From positions 1 to 5,917 of the forward strand of contig JAITNA010000123.1 in NCBI GenBank assembly GCA_031290715.1: a stretch of 5,917 nt of DNA, read 5' to 3'. Numbering within the stretch: the stretch's first letter is position 1; each line of letters begins with the position of its first letter. Shown piece after piece: positions 1 to 4,900 of this stretch. The notes beneath the pieces are model-generated. The model ran no database searches, was not told the DNA's origin, and worked only from the letters and a program-made list of their open reading frames with translations. Origin of the DNA: Eubacteriales Family XIII. Incertae Sedis bacterium. GTDB lineage: Bacteria > Bacillota > Clostridia > Peptostreptococcales > Anaerovoracaceae. The translations under genes were made by a program, and so were the position numbers.

Positions 1-598
1 CAATGCCGCCGCAACACGGCACGTCCATTCTCACAATGGTCAGCGACTTTATGTTGTTTGCCTTGATGATTTCTGCCAGCTTTTCGCTGTAATCAACTTC
101 ATCCAGTTTCGGGCAGCCGATGAGCGTAATCTTGCCGCGCATATACTCATTGTGGAAGTTCGCTCTTGCGTAGGCGGCACAGTCAGCGGCAATGAGCAGG
201 TTCGCTCCGTCAAAATACGGCGCGTTTGTCGGCGCAAGTTTAATTTGAACGGGCCATTGCCGAAGCGCGCTTGTTGACGCTCCTATTTGCGCAGACACAT
301 TTTCCCGCGCTCGCGAAATAGCATGTGCGTTTGCCCCCGTACACCCTCCGGTGGGCGCTTTCTTTTCCATATGCTTTTTCGCCCCCACGTCATTATAAGC
401 AGCGGCCTCCCGTTCCACAAAGCGAATCGCCCCTGTCGGGCAAACAGGCAGACAGTTTCCAAGTCCGTCGCAATAGTCGTCACGCAGAAGTTTCGCCTTG
501 CCGCCCGCGATTCCGATTGCGCCCTCGTGACAGGCGTCGGCGCACAATCCGCAGCCATTGCATTTTTCCTCGTCTATCTTGATTATCTTGCGTAACAT
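1..598 (-). CDS. Ferredoxin-type 4Fe-4S binding protein, 3' end beyond the window
   Basis: Iron-sulfur protein, probably an electron carrier or redox-sensing protein in the cytoplasm of an anaerobe; its partner is unknown. Only the first 199 residues are present, because the frame runs off base 1. Residues 1-60 form a bacterial ferredoxin domain: a first cluster motif with C13, C16, C19 and C23, then a second motif with C43, C49, C53 followed by Pro. Position 46, where a second Cys is usual, is Leu, so the second cluster has only three standard ligands. Residues 125-199 hold further Cys motifs: DCAAYA (C140), GCPKLD (C162) and VPCCGGI (C195, C196). This layout resembles a family of 4Fe-4S proteins common in Clostridia and other anaerobes; that match is from memory. 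The ATG at 598 is preceded by GGGAGG at 612-607 with 8 nt spacing. The gene lies about 300 bp downstream of putP on the same strand. Function beyond Fe-S binding cannot be stated. Confidence 0.85.
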   Translation of the reverse strand, partial: MLRKIIKIDEEKCNGCGLCADACHEGAIGIAGGKAKLLRDDYCDGLGNCLPVCPTGAIRFVEREAAAYNDVGAKKHMEKKAPTGGCTGANAHAISRARENVSAQIGASTSALRQWPVQIKLAPTNAPYFDGANLLIAADCAAYARANFHNEYMRGKITLIGCPKLDEVDYSEKLAEIIKANNIKSLTIVRMDVPCCGGI

Positions 599-606
599 AT
601 AGCGCG

Positions 607-612
607 CCTCCC
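607..612 (-). promoter_or_regulatory. Shine-Dalgarno of the ferredoxin gene
   Basis: Reads GGGAGG on the minus strand, 8 nt before the ATG at 598, and fixes that start. It lies in the first unit of a 10-bp tandem repeat (608-627), so a second, partial Shine-Dalgarno-like GGGAG sits 10 nt further upstream. Confidence 0.7.
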
Positions 613-627
613 GTAATCTCCCGTAAT
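608..627. repeat. 10-bp tandem repeat over the ferredoxin ribosome binding site
   Basis: Two exact copies of ctcccgtaat (608-617 and 618-627), one helical turn apart, directly upstream of the ferredoxin gene. The near copy supplies most of the ribosome binding site. It may be a simple duplication or part of a binding site; the sequence alone does not decide. Confidence 0.7.
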
Positions 628-649
628 GCCTCATTGACTTTGTGCGTCC

Positions 650-678
650 ATTGTAGCATAACAAATTCAACATTTCAG
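650..678 (-). promoter_or_regulatory. Possible promoter of the ferredoxin gene
   Basis: On the minus strand TACAAT (655-650) is a good -10 box. Seventeen bases upstream lies CTGAAA (678-673), a weak -35 with four of six consensus bases. The implied start near 643 gives a leader of about 45 nt containing the 10-bp tandem repeat. The -10 is convincing, the -35 is not. Confidence 0.35.
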
Positions 679-760
679 TGGTTCCAAACAGCCGCTCCGG
701 AGCCGAGCAGATCTCGATGCCGTCATGGTTCGTTGAAAAAGATTTGATTTGCGCTGATAG

Positions 761-793
761 CTGCTTCCTGCTTCTACTTCCTGCTTCCTGCTG
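761..793. repeat. Imperfect tandem repeat of CTGCTTC
   Basis: Units CTGCTTC (761-767), CTGCTTC (768-774), TACTTC (775-780), CTGCTTC (781-787) and CTGCTG (788-793). It is low-complexity sequence between putP and the ferredoxin gene, purine-rich on the minus strand. No coding role can be supported. Confidence 0.7.
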
Positions 794-835
794 ATTTCTT
801 CTACGCGTTCTATTGCCTGAAGTGTTCGTTTTCCC

Positions 836-883
836 ATGCGCATGGAAATGGGCATGGACATGGACATGAAAATGGAAATGGAC
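836..883. repeat. Hexamer tandem repeat (ATGNNN)x8
   Basis: Eight consecutive hexamers each begin with ATG (836, 842, 848, 854, 860, 866, 872, 878). The variable halves are CGC, GAA, GGC, GAC, GAC, AAA, GAA and GAC. It starts 18 bp past the putP stop on the minus strand. One minus-strand frame would read as alternating His (xH repeats), another as alternating Ser and Met/Ile, but no start with a ribosome binding site supports either. Best read as a degenerate microsatellite in the putP 3' intergenic region. Confidence 0.65.
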
Positions 884-901
884 AGCATCTGATCAAGAAT
901 A

Positions 902-2461
902 TTATTCTCGCCGATCTGGAGTGAACGCGCTGTCCGATCTGTTCGGATCCGCAAGCGCGTCAACATCTGCGGCGCCCCGCACGGTCTCGAATTCATCCAG
1001 CATGGCTTTCGAGGGGGGCGCGGAGACAAGGCTGACCACGACCGTGAAGAGGAACGACACGATGAACCCGATCAGCAGCGAGTAGACGCCCGTCGCGGCA
1101 GCAAGCGTTTCGCCCGCCCCCACGGGGATGTAATCCCATATGATCACGGTGAGGCCGCCCGAAATGACGCCCGCGAACGCGCCCGCGCGGTTGACTCTGC
1201 GCCAATACAGGGAGAGCAGCACCAGCGCGCCAAAAGTGGAGCCGAAACCCGACCAGGCATTCGACACCAACCCCATAATGGAGGATGTCCGGTTTGTGGC
1301 GATGATGAAGGCAATCGCGGCGATCACGATGACGCTGACGCGGCTCACCCATACGAGATGCCGGTCGCCCGCCCCCTTGTGAAGCGCGTTTTTGTAAATG
1401 TCGCTTGTGAAAGACGACGCGGTGACAAGGAGCTGGGAATCGGCCGTCGACATGATGGCGGCGAGGATCCCGCAGAGGAAGAAGCCGCCGAGGAGCGGCG
1501 CGTAGGCGACCGCGCCTTCGCTCAAGAACAACCGCTGAATGAGGACGATGAACACCGTTTCGGAATCGGCGAGGTCCACGAGCGCCATCTTGCCGACAAG
1601 ACCTGTTATGATGGCAAAGATGAGTGTGACCGCCACCCAAATGATGGCGATGATGGCTGATTTTCTCACGGTCTTGTCGCTTTTGATGGCCATGAAACGC
1701 ACGAGAACATGCGGCATGCCGAAATAGCCGAGTCCCCACGCAAGCTGGGAGACGACGGAGATCGCGGACTGCGTGCCGCCCGCGCCGTCACCCAACACGT
1801 CAGTGAATCCCACAGGCAGCAGAGCGGTATCCGCGATTGTCGCGTACGCGACAATCGGAACAAGAAGGATGGCCGCGAACATCAACAGCCCTTGTATGAG
1901 ATCCGTCCAGCATACGGCGCGAAAACCGCCGAGGAAGGTATAGGCGAGGATGAAGACCACGCCGATGACGAGCGACAGATTGTAGTTGAGCCCGAAAATC
2001 TGCTCGAAGAGGGTCGCGCCCGCGACGAAGCCCGACGCCGTGTAGACTGCGAAGAAGATGGCGATGAAGATGGCCGACGCGATGCGCAGGATCTTTGAAG
2101 TGTCATGAAAACGGTTTTCGAGATACTCGGGAATCGTGATCGAATTGCCCGAAACAATGGTGTAGCGCCGAAGCCGCTTGGCGACGATGATCCAGTTGAG
2201 GATCGTGCCGATGCCGAGGCCGACGGCAATCCAGACCTGTCCTGTGCCGAGCGCGTAGACGGCGCCAGGCAATCCCATGAGCAACCACCCCGACATATCC
2301 GACGCCTGCGCCGACAGCGCGGCCACCCAAGCGTTCAGATTCCGGCCCCCGAGAAAATATTCCGAGAGATTGGTGTTGCGTTTGTAGGAAAACGTGCCGA
2401 TCACGATCATGACAGCGACATAAACGACAAAAGCGATGATAATCCAAATAATATTGTTCAT
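902..2461 (-). CDS. putP: Sodium/proline symporter (PutP family)
   Basis: Inner-membrane sodium:solute symporter (SSS family, LeuT fold) importing L-proline with Na+. The 519-residue length is normal for PutP. Strongly hydrophobic segments run from residue 4 to about 480, consistent with the family's 13 helices. Near the N-terminus YFLGGR (35-40) is followed by ALSAQASDMSGW (48-59), which places D55 and S57 at the same positions as the Na+ ligands of E. coli PutP. The block AAIMSTADSQLL (334-345) carries S338 and T339, matching the second Na+-ligand pair. WGLGYFG (242-248) and SNAWSGFG (400-407) are further PutP-like blocks. The last 35 residues are a polar cytoplasmic tail. The ATG at 2461 has a good Shine-Dalgarno, GGAGGT at 2472-2467. 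The gene lies 186 bp downstream of mtaB with an 84-bp repeat between, so it probably has its own promoter. Proline is the likeliest substrate, but a related solute cannot be excluded. Confidence 0.93.
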   Translation of the reverse strand: MNNIIWIIIAFVVYVAVMIVIGTFSYKRNTNLSEYFLGGRNLNAWVAALSAQASDMSGWLLMGLPGAVYALGTGQVWIAVGLGIGTILNWIIVAKRLRRYTIVSGNSITIPEYLENRFHDTSKILRIASAIFIAIFFAVYTASGFVAGATLFEQIFGLNYNLSLVIGVVFILAYTFLGGFRAVCWTDLIQGLLMFAAILLVPIVAYATIADTALLPVGFTDVLGDGAGGTQSAISVVSQLAWGLGYFGMPHVLVRFMAIKSDKTVRKSAIIAIIWVAVTLIFAIITGLVGKMALVDLADSETVFIVLIQRLFLSEGAVAYAPLLGGFFLCGILAAIMSTADSQLLVTASSFTSDIYKNALHKGAGDRHLVWVSRVSVIVIAAIAFIIATNRTSSIMGLVSNAWSGFGSTFGALVLLSLYWRRVNRAGAFAGVISGGLTVIIWDYIPVGAGETLAAATGVYSLLIGFIVSFLFTVVVSLVSAPPSKAMLDEFETVRGAADVDALADPNRSDSAFTPDRRE

Positions 2462-2478
2462 AACCTACCTCCGGCGCT

Positions 2479-2507
2479 ATTCTATCACAATACCGCGTCG
2501 TTGCGAA
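2479..2507 (-). promoter_or_regulatory. Possible putP promoter
   Basis: On the minus strand TTCGCA (2507-2502, four of six -35 bases), a 17-bp spacer, then TAGAAT (2484-2479, five of six -10 bases) preceded by TG as an extended -10. The start point would fall near 2472, on the Shine-Dalgarno itself, leaving a leader of only about 11 nt. That is unusually short, so the upstream repeat (2535-2618) is an alternative promoter source. Confidence 0.3.
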
Positions 2508-2534
2508 GGGATTGTCTTCGCCCGCGCGGACCTG

Positions 2535-2618
2535 TCTCCTTGTGGGTATTATTGACATATTATATATTTAATAGTAATATTTGGTTTGCTTAACAAAGTG
2601 TACGGTCAAATCGTATGA
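2535..2618. repeat. 84-bp intergenic direct repeat, copy A
   Basis: Matches 4043-4126 without gaps, with 9 mismatches in 84 positions; the last 24 bases are identical. It is strongly AT-rich between GC-rich genes and lies between the mtaB stop and putP. No terminal inverted repeats or target duplications are visible. On the plus strand it carries TTAACA (2590-2595), 18 bp, TATGAT (2614-2619). On the minus strand it carries TTGTTA, 17 bp, TATTAA, plus a TATAAT inside the AT-rich core. It could be a duplicated promoter region or one member of a dispersed intergenic repeat family. Confidence 0.85.
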
Positions 2619-2647
2619 TGGGAGAAGAAAGTGTACAGAGAGTTTGG

Positions 2648-3988
2648 TCATTCTGAGGATGCGGGAAATCCGCTGGATGCCGCGAAGATATTCCGCTCAA
2701 GCATCAAATCGACAAAAGCATTGGCGGCCCCGGCGCCCGGCATGGGCAGCATTGCCAGAGGGACGCAAACGTCAATCCCAGTGTCCGTGACGCCCAGTAT
2801 CCCTCGGCCGCTTTTGTCCGGGCCAAACAGCAGCGTTCGGCGAACTTGGCCGATACATCCCTCCAAATATCCGGACATCGATCTCTTTGCGGTCGCCGTC
2901 ATTCGGCGGCAGCGCTCGGCGGCGGATGCGGCCGGAACTTGGTCCGGCATGGACGCGGCGGCCGTTCCGGGCCGACGGGAATATCGAAACACATGCACGC
3001 GCGCGAATTCGGCTTGCTCGACAAATGCGTGGCTCTCCTCAAAATCTTCCTCCGTCTCCCCCGGAAAACCCACGATCACGTCTGTGGTGACCGCGAAGCG
3101 CGGATCTGTCCCGCGAAGCGCTCGGAGGATCGCGTGGTAATCCTGCGGCGCATACGGGCGCCCCATTGCCCGCAGTATGCGTCCGCATCCGCTTTGAAGC
3201 GAGAGATGAAACTGCGGGCAGATTCTCGGCAAACAGGCGATCCTTGACACGGCCTCCGCGTCGATCACCGTCGGCTCCAAGGAACCGAGCCTCAGCCTGT
3301 ATTCGCGGAATCCGCTTTCGTCCGCCCTACCCCCGATCGCGCACAAACGTTCGAGAAGGCTGTAAAGCCCGTCCTTCATGCCCAGATCCCTGCCGTAGAG
3401 CGCCATGTTGATCCCAGTGACCACCAGCTCTTTATAGCCGTTCTCCAGCAACAGTTCCACATCCCGAATGACCTCTTCGGGCAACCGGCTTCGCACGCGC
3501 CCACGCGCCAAAGGAATGACGCAGTAGGCGCAGTTTCGGTCGCAGCCGTCCTCTATTTTCACGTACGCGCGCGTACGGCCGCCCAAAGCGCCCGGAATCG
3601 CCTCGCCGCTTCGGACAAGGTCGGCGCCGCGTCCCCGTTTCGTGAGCGCCGCCGCCAGAATCTCCGCCGTGCGTTCTTTTTCTTCGCTGGTGACGACCAA
3701 GTCGACCTCGTCCATACGCGCCAGCTCTTCGGCGGCCACTTGGGGATAGCAGCCAATCACGGCGATGATGGCGCCTGGGGCGTGTGCCCTCGCCTGCCGG
3801 ATTCTTTGCCGCGTCCTGCTGTCCGCCGCGCGCGTCACCGTGCAGGAATTGATGACATACGCGTCGGCGGGGCTGCCCGGGGGGACCAACGCGAAACCCA
3901 TCCGACCCAATTCCCGCGCCAAAGAGGCCGACTCCTGCTGGTTGACCTTGCATCCAAGCGTATAAATTGCGATCTGTGCCCTGTTCAT
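2648..3988 (-). CDS. mtaB: tRNA t6A37 methylthiotransferase (MtaB), radical SAM
   Basis: Converts t6A37 to ms2t6A37 in ANN-decoding tRNAs, inserting sulfur and a methyl group with two Fe-S clusters and S-adenosylmethionine; cytoplasmic. Numbering from the ATG at 3988 (446 residues, normal for the family), the N-terminal methylthiotransferase domain has TLGCKVN (C13), NSCTVT (C49) and GCYPQ (C80), which ligate the auxiliary cluster. The radical SAM motif CDRNCAYC (C149, C153, C156) follows. Further family blocks are FHLSLQSGCGRIL (260-272) and TTDVIVGFPGE (301-311). The C-terminal TRAM-like region is weakly recognisable. TLGCKVN rather than the MiaB or RimO versions supports MtaB. Start choice: the frame is open to an ATG at 4066, with further starts at 4042, 4024 (GTG, 4 nt after GGAGG) and 3997. 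Homologues begin just before TLGC, which favours 3988 or 3997, although neither has a strong Shine-Dalgarno. The gene is flanked by the two 84-bp repeats. Confidence 0.92.
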   Translation of the reverse strand: MNRAQIAIYTLGCKVNQQESASLARELGRMGFALVPPGSPADAYVINSCTVTRAADSRTRQRIRQARAHAPGAIIAVIGCYPQVAAEELARMDEVDLVVTSEEKERTAEILAAALTKRGRGADLVRSGEAIPGALGGRTRAYVKIEDGCDRNCAYCVIPLARGRVRSRLPEEVIRDVELLLENGYKELVVTGINMALYGRDLGMKDGLYSLLERLCAIGGRADESGFREYRLRLGSLEPTVIDAEAVSRIACLPRICPQFHLSLQSGCGRILRAMGRPYAPQDYHAILRALRGTDPRFAVTTDVIVGFPGETEEDFEESHAFVEQAEFARVHVFRYSRRPGTAAASMPDQVPAASAAERCRRMTATAKRSMSGYLEGCIGQVRRTLLFGPDKSGRGILGVTDTGIDVCVPLAMLPMPGAGAANAFVDLMLERNIFAASSGFPASSE

Positions 3989-4042
3989 GCGTTCCATCTT
4001 ATAACGAACGGCACGAAATGTCACGCACCCTCCCAATGCCAT

Positions 4043-4126
4043 TCTCCTTGTGGATATTATTTTCATAATATATATTTAATGGTAATCTTTAGTTTGTTTG
4101 ACAAAGTGTACGGTCAAATCGTATGA
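4043..4126. repeat. 84-bp intergenic direct repeat, copy B
   Basis: Second copy of the 2535-2618 sequence, same orientation, ungapped, 75 of 84 identical. It lies between mtaB and the toxin-antitoxin region. On the plus strand it has TTGACA (4098-4103), 18 bp, TATGAA (4122-4127). A 6-bp inverted repeat TTTGAC/GTCAAA (4097-4102 and 4113-4118) is perfect here but broken in copy A. On the minus strand it would supply the mtaB upstream region: TTGTCA, 17 bp, CATTAA, and an AT-rich core. Confidence 0.85.
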
Positions 4127-4145
4127 AAATGAAAAGGAATTCCAG

Positions 4146-4244
4146 ATGCACCTCCTGTTGGCCTATCCGAAATCCGTCAAGGACAACCCGACCGTGCGAG
4201 AAAGGGAGATAGAACCATATTACACGCTCGGCTTGACAAAATAA
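4146..4244 (+). pseudogene. Possible remnant of a RelE-like toxin gene
   Basis: A 32-codon frame beginning ATG CAC CTC encodes MHLLLAYPKSVKDNPTVRE and ends at TAA 4242-4244. The pattern of a hydrophobic strand, then Y-P/A-K, then K-D, resembles the C-terminal end of some RelE-superfamily toxins. This is recalled from memory and not searched. The frame is open upstream only to a stop at 4083-4085. There is no convincing Shine-Dalgarno, and the frame overlaps the -35 of the brnT promoter. It may be a decayed toxin fragment or chance. Confidence 0.2.
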
Positions 4245-4261
4245 TTTTACGTATATACAAT
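4233..4261 (+). promoter_or_regulatory. brnTA promoter
   Basis: TTGACA (4233-4238) is a perfect -35 and TACAAT (4256-4261) a five-of-six -10, with the ideal 17-bp spacer. Transcription is predicted to start about 7 nt downstream, at or beside the ATG at 4268. No Shine-Dalgarno precedes that ATG, so the message would be leaderless. Confidence 0.75.
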
Positions 4262-4277
4262 AAACATATGATATACG
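4250..4277. promoter_or_regulatory. Inverted-repeat operator over the brnTA start
   Basis: CGTATAT (4250-4256) and ATATACG (4271-4277) are perfect inverted 7-mers whose centres are 21 bp apart, two helical turns. They cover the -10 box, the predicted start point and the ATG at 4268. BrnA antitoxins, and BrnT-BrnA complexes, repress their own promoters, so this is the natural operator candidate. The function is inference; the symmetry is seen. Confidence 0.5.
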
Positions 4278-4287
4278 AACGGGACGA

Positions 4288-4294
4288 AAAAAAC
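4288..4294 (+). other. Candidate -1 slippery heptamer A AAA AAC in brnT
   Basis: Read from the ATG at 4268, the codons GAA AAA AAC place the heptamer A AAA AAC exactly in slippery register, within a run of seven A (4287-4293). A -1 shift here continues with CGG GTG TCA AAC, which is the BrnT frame. No clear downstream stem or upstream stimulatory element is visible. One extra A would restore the frame equally well, so an indel is the simpler explanation. Confidence 0.4.
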
Positions 4295-4296
4295 GG

Positions 4297-4539
4297 GTGT
4301 CAAACATCAAGAAGCACGGTCTTGATTTTGGGGATGCCATCGAAGTTTTCGACGGCCCATTTGGGATTGAGATCATTGACGATTGTGATTACGGGGAAGA
4401 AAGGATTATTTTCATTGGGCTGCTTCGCGGGATACTCGTCACCACAATATCGTTTGCGGACAGAGATGTGCGAAGGATCATCTCTTTCAGGAAAGCGACC
4501 AAAGAAGAAGCGGGGTTTTACGAAAATGGGTATTGTTAA
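4297..4539 (+). CDS. brnT: BrnT family type II toxin, N-terminus in another frame
   Basis: Ribonuclease toxin of the BrnT/BrnA system, with a RelE-like fold; it inhibits translation and is neutralised by BrnA. From the GTG at 4297 it gives 80 residues: the SNIKKHGLDF block typical of BrnT near the start, EVFDGP (16-21), the DYGEERI stretch (31-37), and the C-terminal RRIISFRKA signature (59-67), which holds the conserved Arg residues. Family members begin about 10 residues earlier with a strand like MIYEWDEKK. Here that piece (MIYERDEK, with Arg in place of the usual Trp) is encoded from the ATG at 4268 in the +1 relative frame and joins only through a -1 shift at the seven-A run. A rejoined product would be 90 residues, the normal length. 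The GTG has no Shine-Dalgarno. The stop overlaps the brnA start by 14 nt. The toxin may be inactive, or expressed by recoding. Confidence 0.8.
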   Translation: MSNIKKHGLDFGDAIEVFDGPFGIEIIDDCDYGEERIIFIGLLRGILVTTISFADRDVRRIISFRKATKEEAGFYENGYC

Positions 4540-4840
4540 CTATACGAAGGAAGAAATAGCGGGTATGAAAAGCGAGACGGATTGGGACAGGCTCCTATCC
4601 ATGAAAGAGGAGGACATCATCATTGACGGGGACAGCCCCGATGTTGTCGCCGGCATCAAGTCCGGGCGAATGAAAGTGCGCGGGAGGCCGAGGCTGCAAG
4701 ACAAAAAAGTGCCGATCTCTATCAGGTTGGAGCCTGACACGTTGGAATCCCTGCGGGCGCTCGGACCCGGCTGGCAGACAGAATTAAGCAATAAAATCTC
4801 AGACTGGGTAAGGGCTCAGCATACTGATGCCCCCCGGTGA
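4526..4840 (+). CDS. brnA: BrnA family antitoxin
   Basis: Antitoxin partner of BrnT and probable autorepressor of the operon. It has 104 residues. The C-terminal half carries the BrnA signature: VPISIRLEPDTLESLRALGPGWQ (62-84) starts with the ribbon that binds DNA in ribbon-helix-helix proteins, and the helices to ISDWVRA (91-97) follow. A basic linker with RGRP (52-55) precedes the ribbon. The N-terminal half (1-45) is acidic and presumably wraps the toxin. The ATG lies inside the last codons of brnT (14-nt overlap), which suggests translational coupling; the nearest Shine-Dalgarno-like purines (GAAGAAG) are rather distant. The same frame is open upstream through all of brnT to the ATG at 4268, so an 85-residue N-terminal extension is formally possible. 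The short 104-residue form is much the likelier product. Confidence 0.85.
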   Translation: MGIVNYTKEEIAGMKSETDWDRLLSMKEEDIIIDGDSPDVVAGIKSGRMKVRGRPRLQDKKVPISIRLEPDTLESLRALGPGWQTELSNKISDWVRAQHTDAPR

Positions 4841-4847
4841 CATCACC
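4836..4847. promoter_or_regulatory. Palindrome GGTGA-CA-TCACC at the end of brnA
   Basis: A perfect 5-bp inverted repeat with a 2-bp centre, including the brnA stop codon. It is followed at once by another short palindrome, ACCA-TG-TGGT (4845-4854). It lies 54 bp before the dehydrogenase start and could be a repressor site for that gene, or chance. Confidence 0.25.
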
Positions 4848-4862
4848 ATGTGGTAACTATCA

Positions 4863-4882
4863 AATTTTCAGCAATTTTCAGC
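4863..4882 (+). repeat. 10-bp tandem repeat upstream of the dehydrogenase
   Basis: Two exact adjacent copies of aattttcagc (4863-4872 and 4873-4882), just before the Shine-Dalgarno at about 4890-4894. The one-turn spacing would suit a tandem binding site; a simple duplication is equally possible. Confidence 0.65.
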
Positions 4883-4900
4883 GAATGAAAGGAGAGCAAG

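Noticed and set aside
287..595. Plus-strand open frames of about 100 codons opposite the ferredoxin gene
   Set aside because: They are antisense to a frame with clear ferredoxin Cys motifs and a good ribosome binding site.
761..883. CRISPR array
   Set aside because: Units of 6-7 bp with no spacers; these are simple tandem repeats.
667..1029. Minus-strand open frame overlapping the putP 3' end and the low-complexity repeats
   Set aside because: Its first part overlaps putP out of frame and the rest is translated repeat; no start with a ribosome binding site and no family resemblance.
1709..2593. Several plus-strand open frames opposite putP
   Set aside because: Shadow frames of a well-supported membrane transporter; their composition (Asp, Glu, Arg) is what antisense hydrophobic codons give.
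3989..4066. Longest mtaB form starting at 4066 inside repeat copy B
   Set aside because: The extra 26 residues have no counterpart before TLGCKVN in the family, and no Shine-Dalgarno precedes that ATG. Copy A has an ATG at the matching place (MSIIPTRR against MKIISTRR), but the differences are largely amino-acid changing, which argues against selection on this peptide.
4089..4376. Minus-strand 95-codon frame opposite the brnT start
   Set aside because: It is antisense to brnT, its operator and its promoter, with no motif or ribosome binding site.
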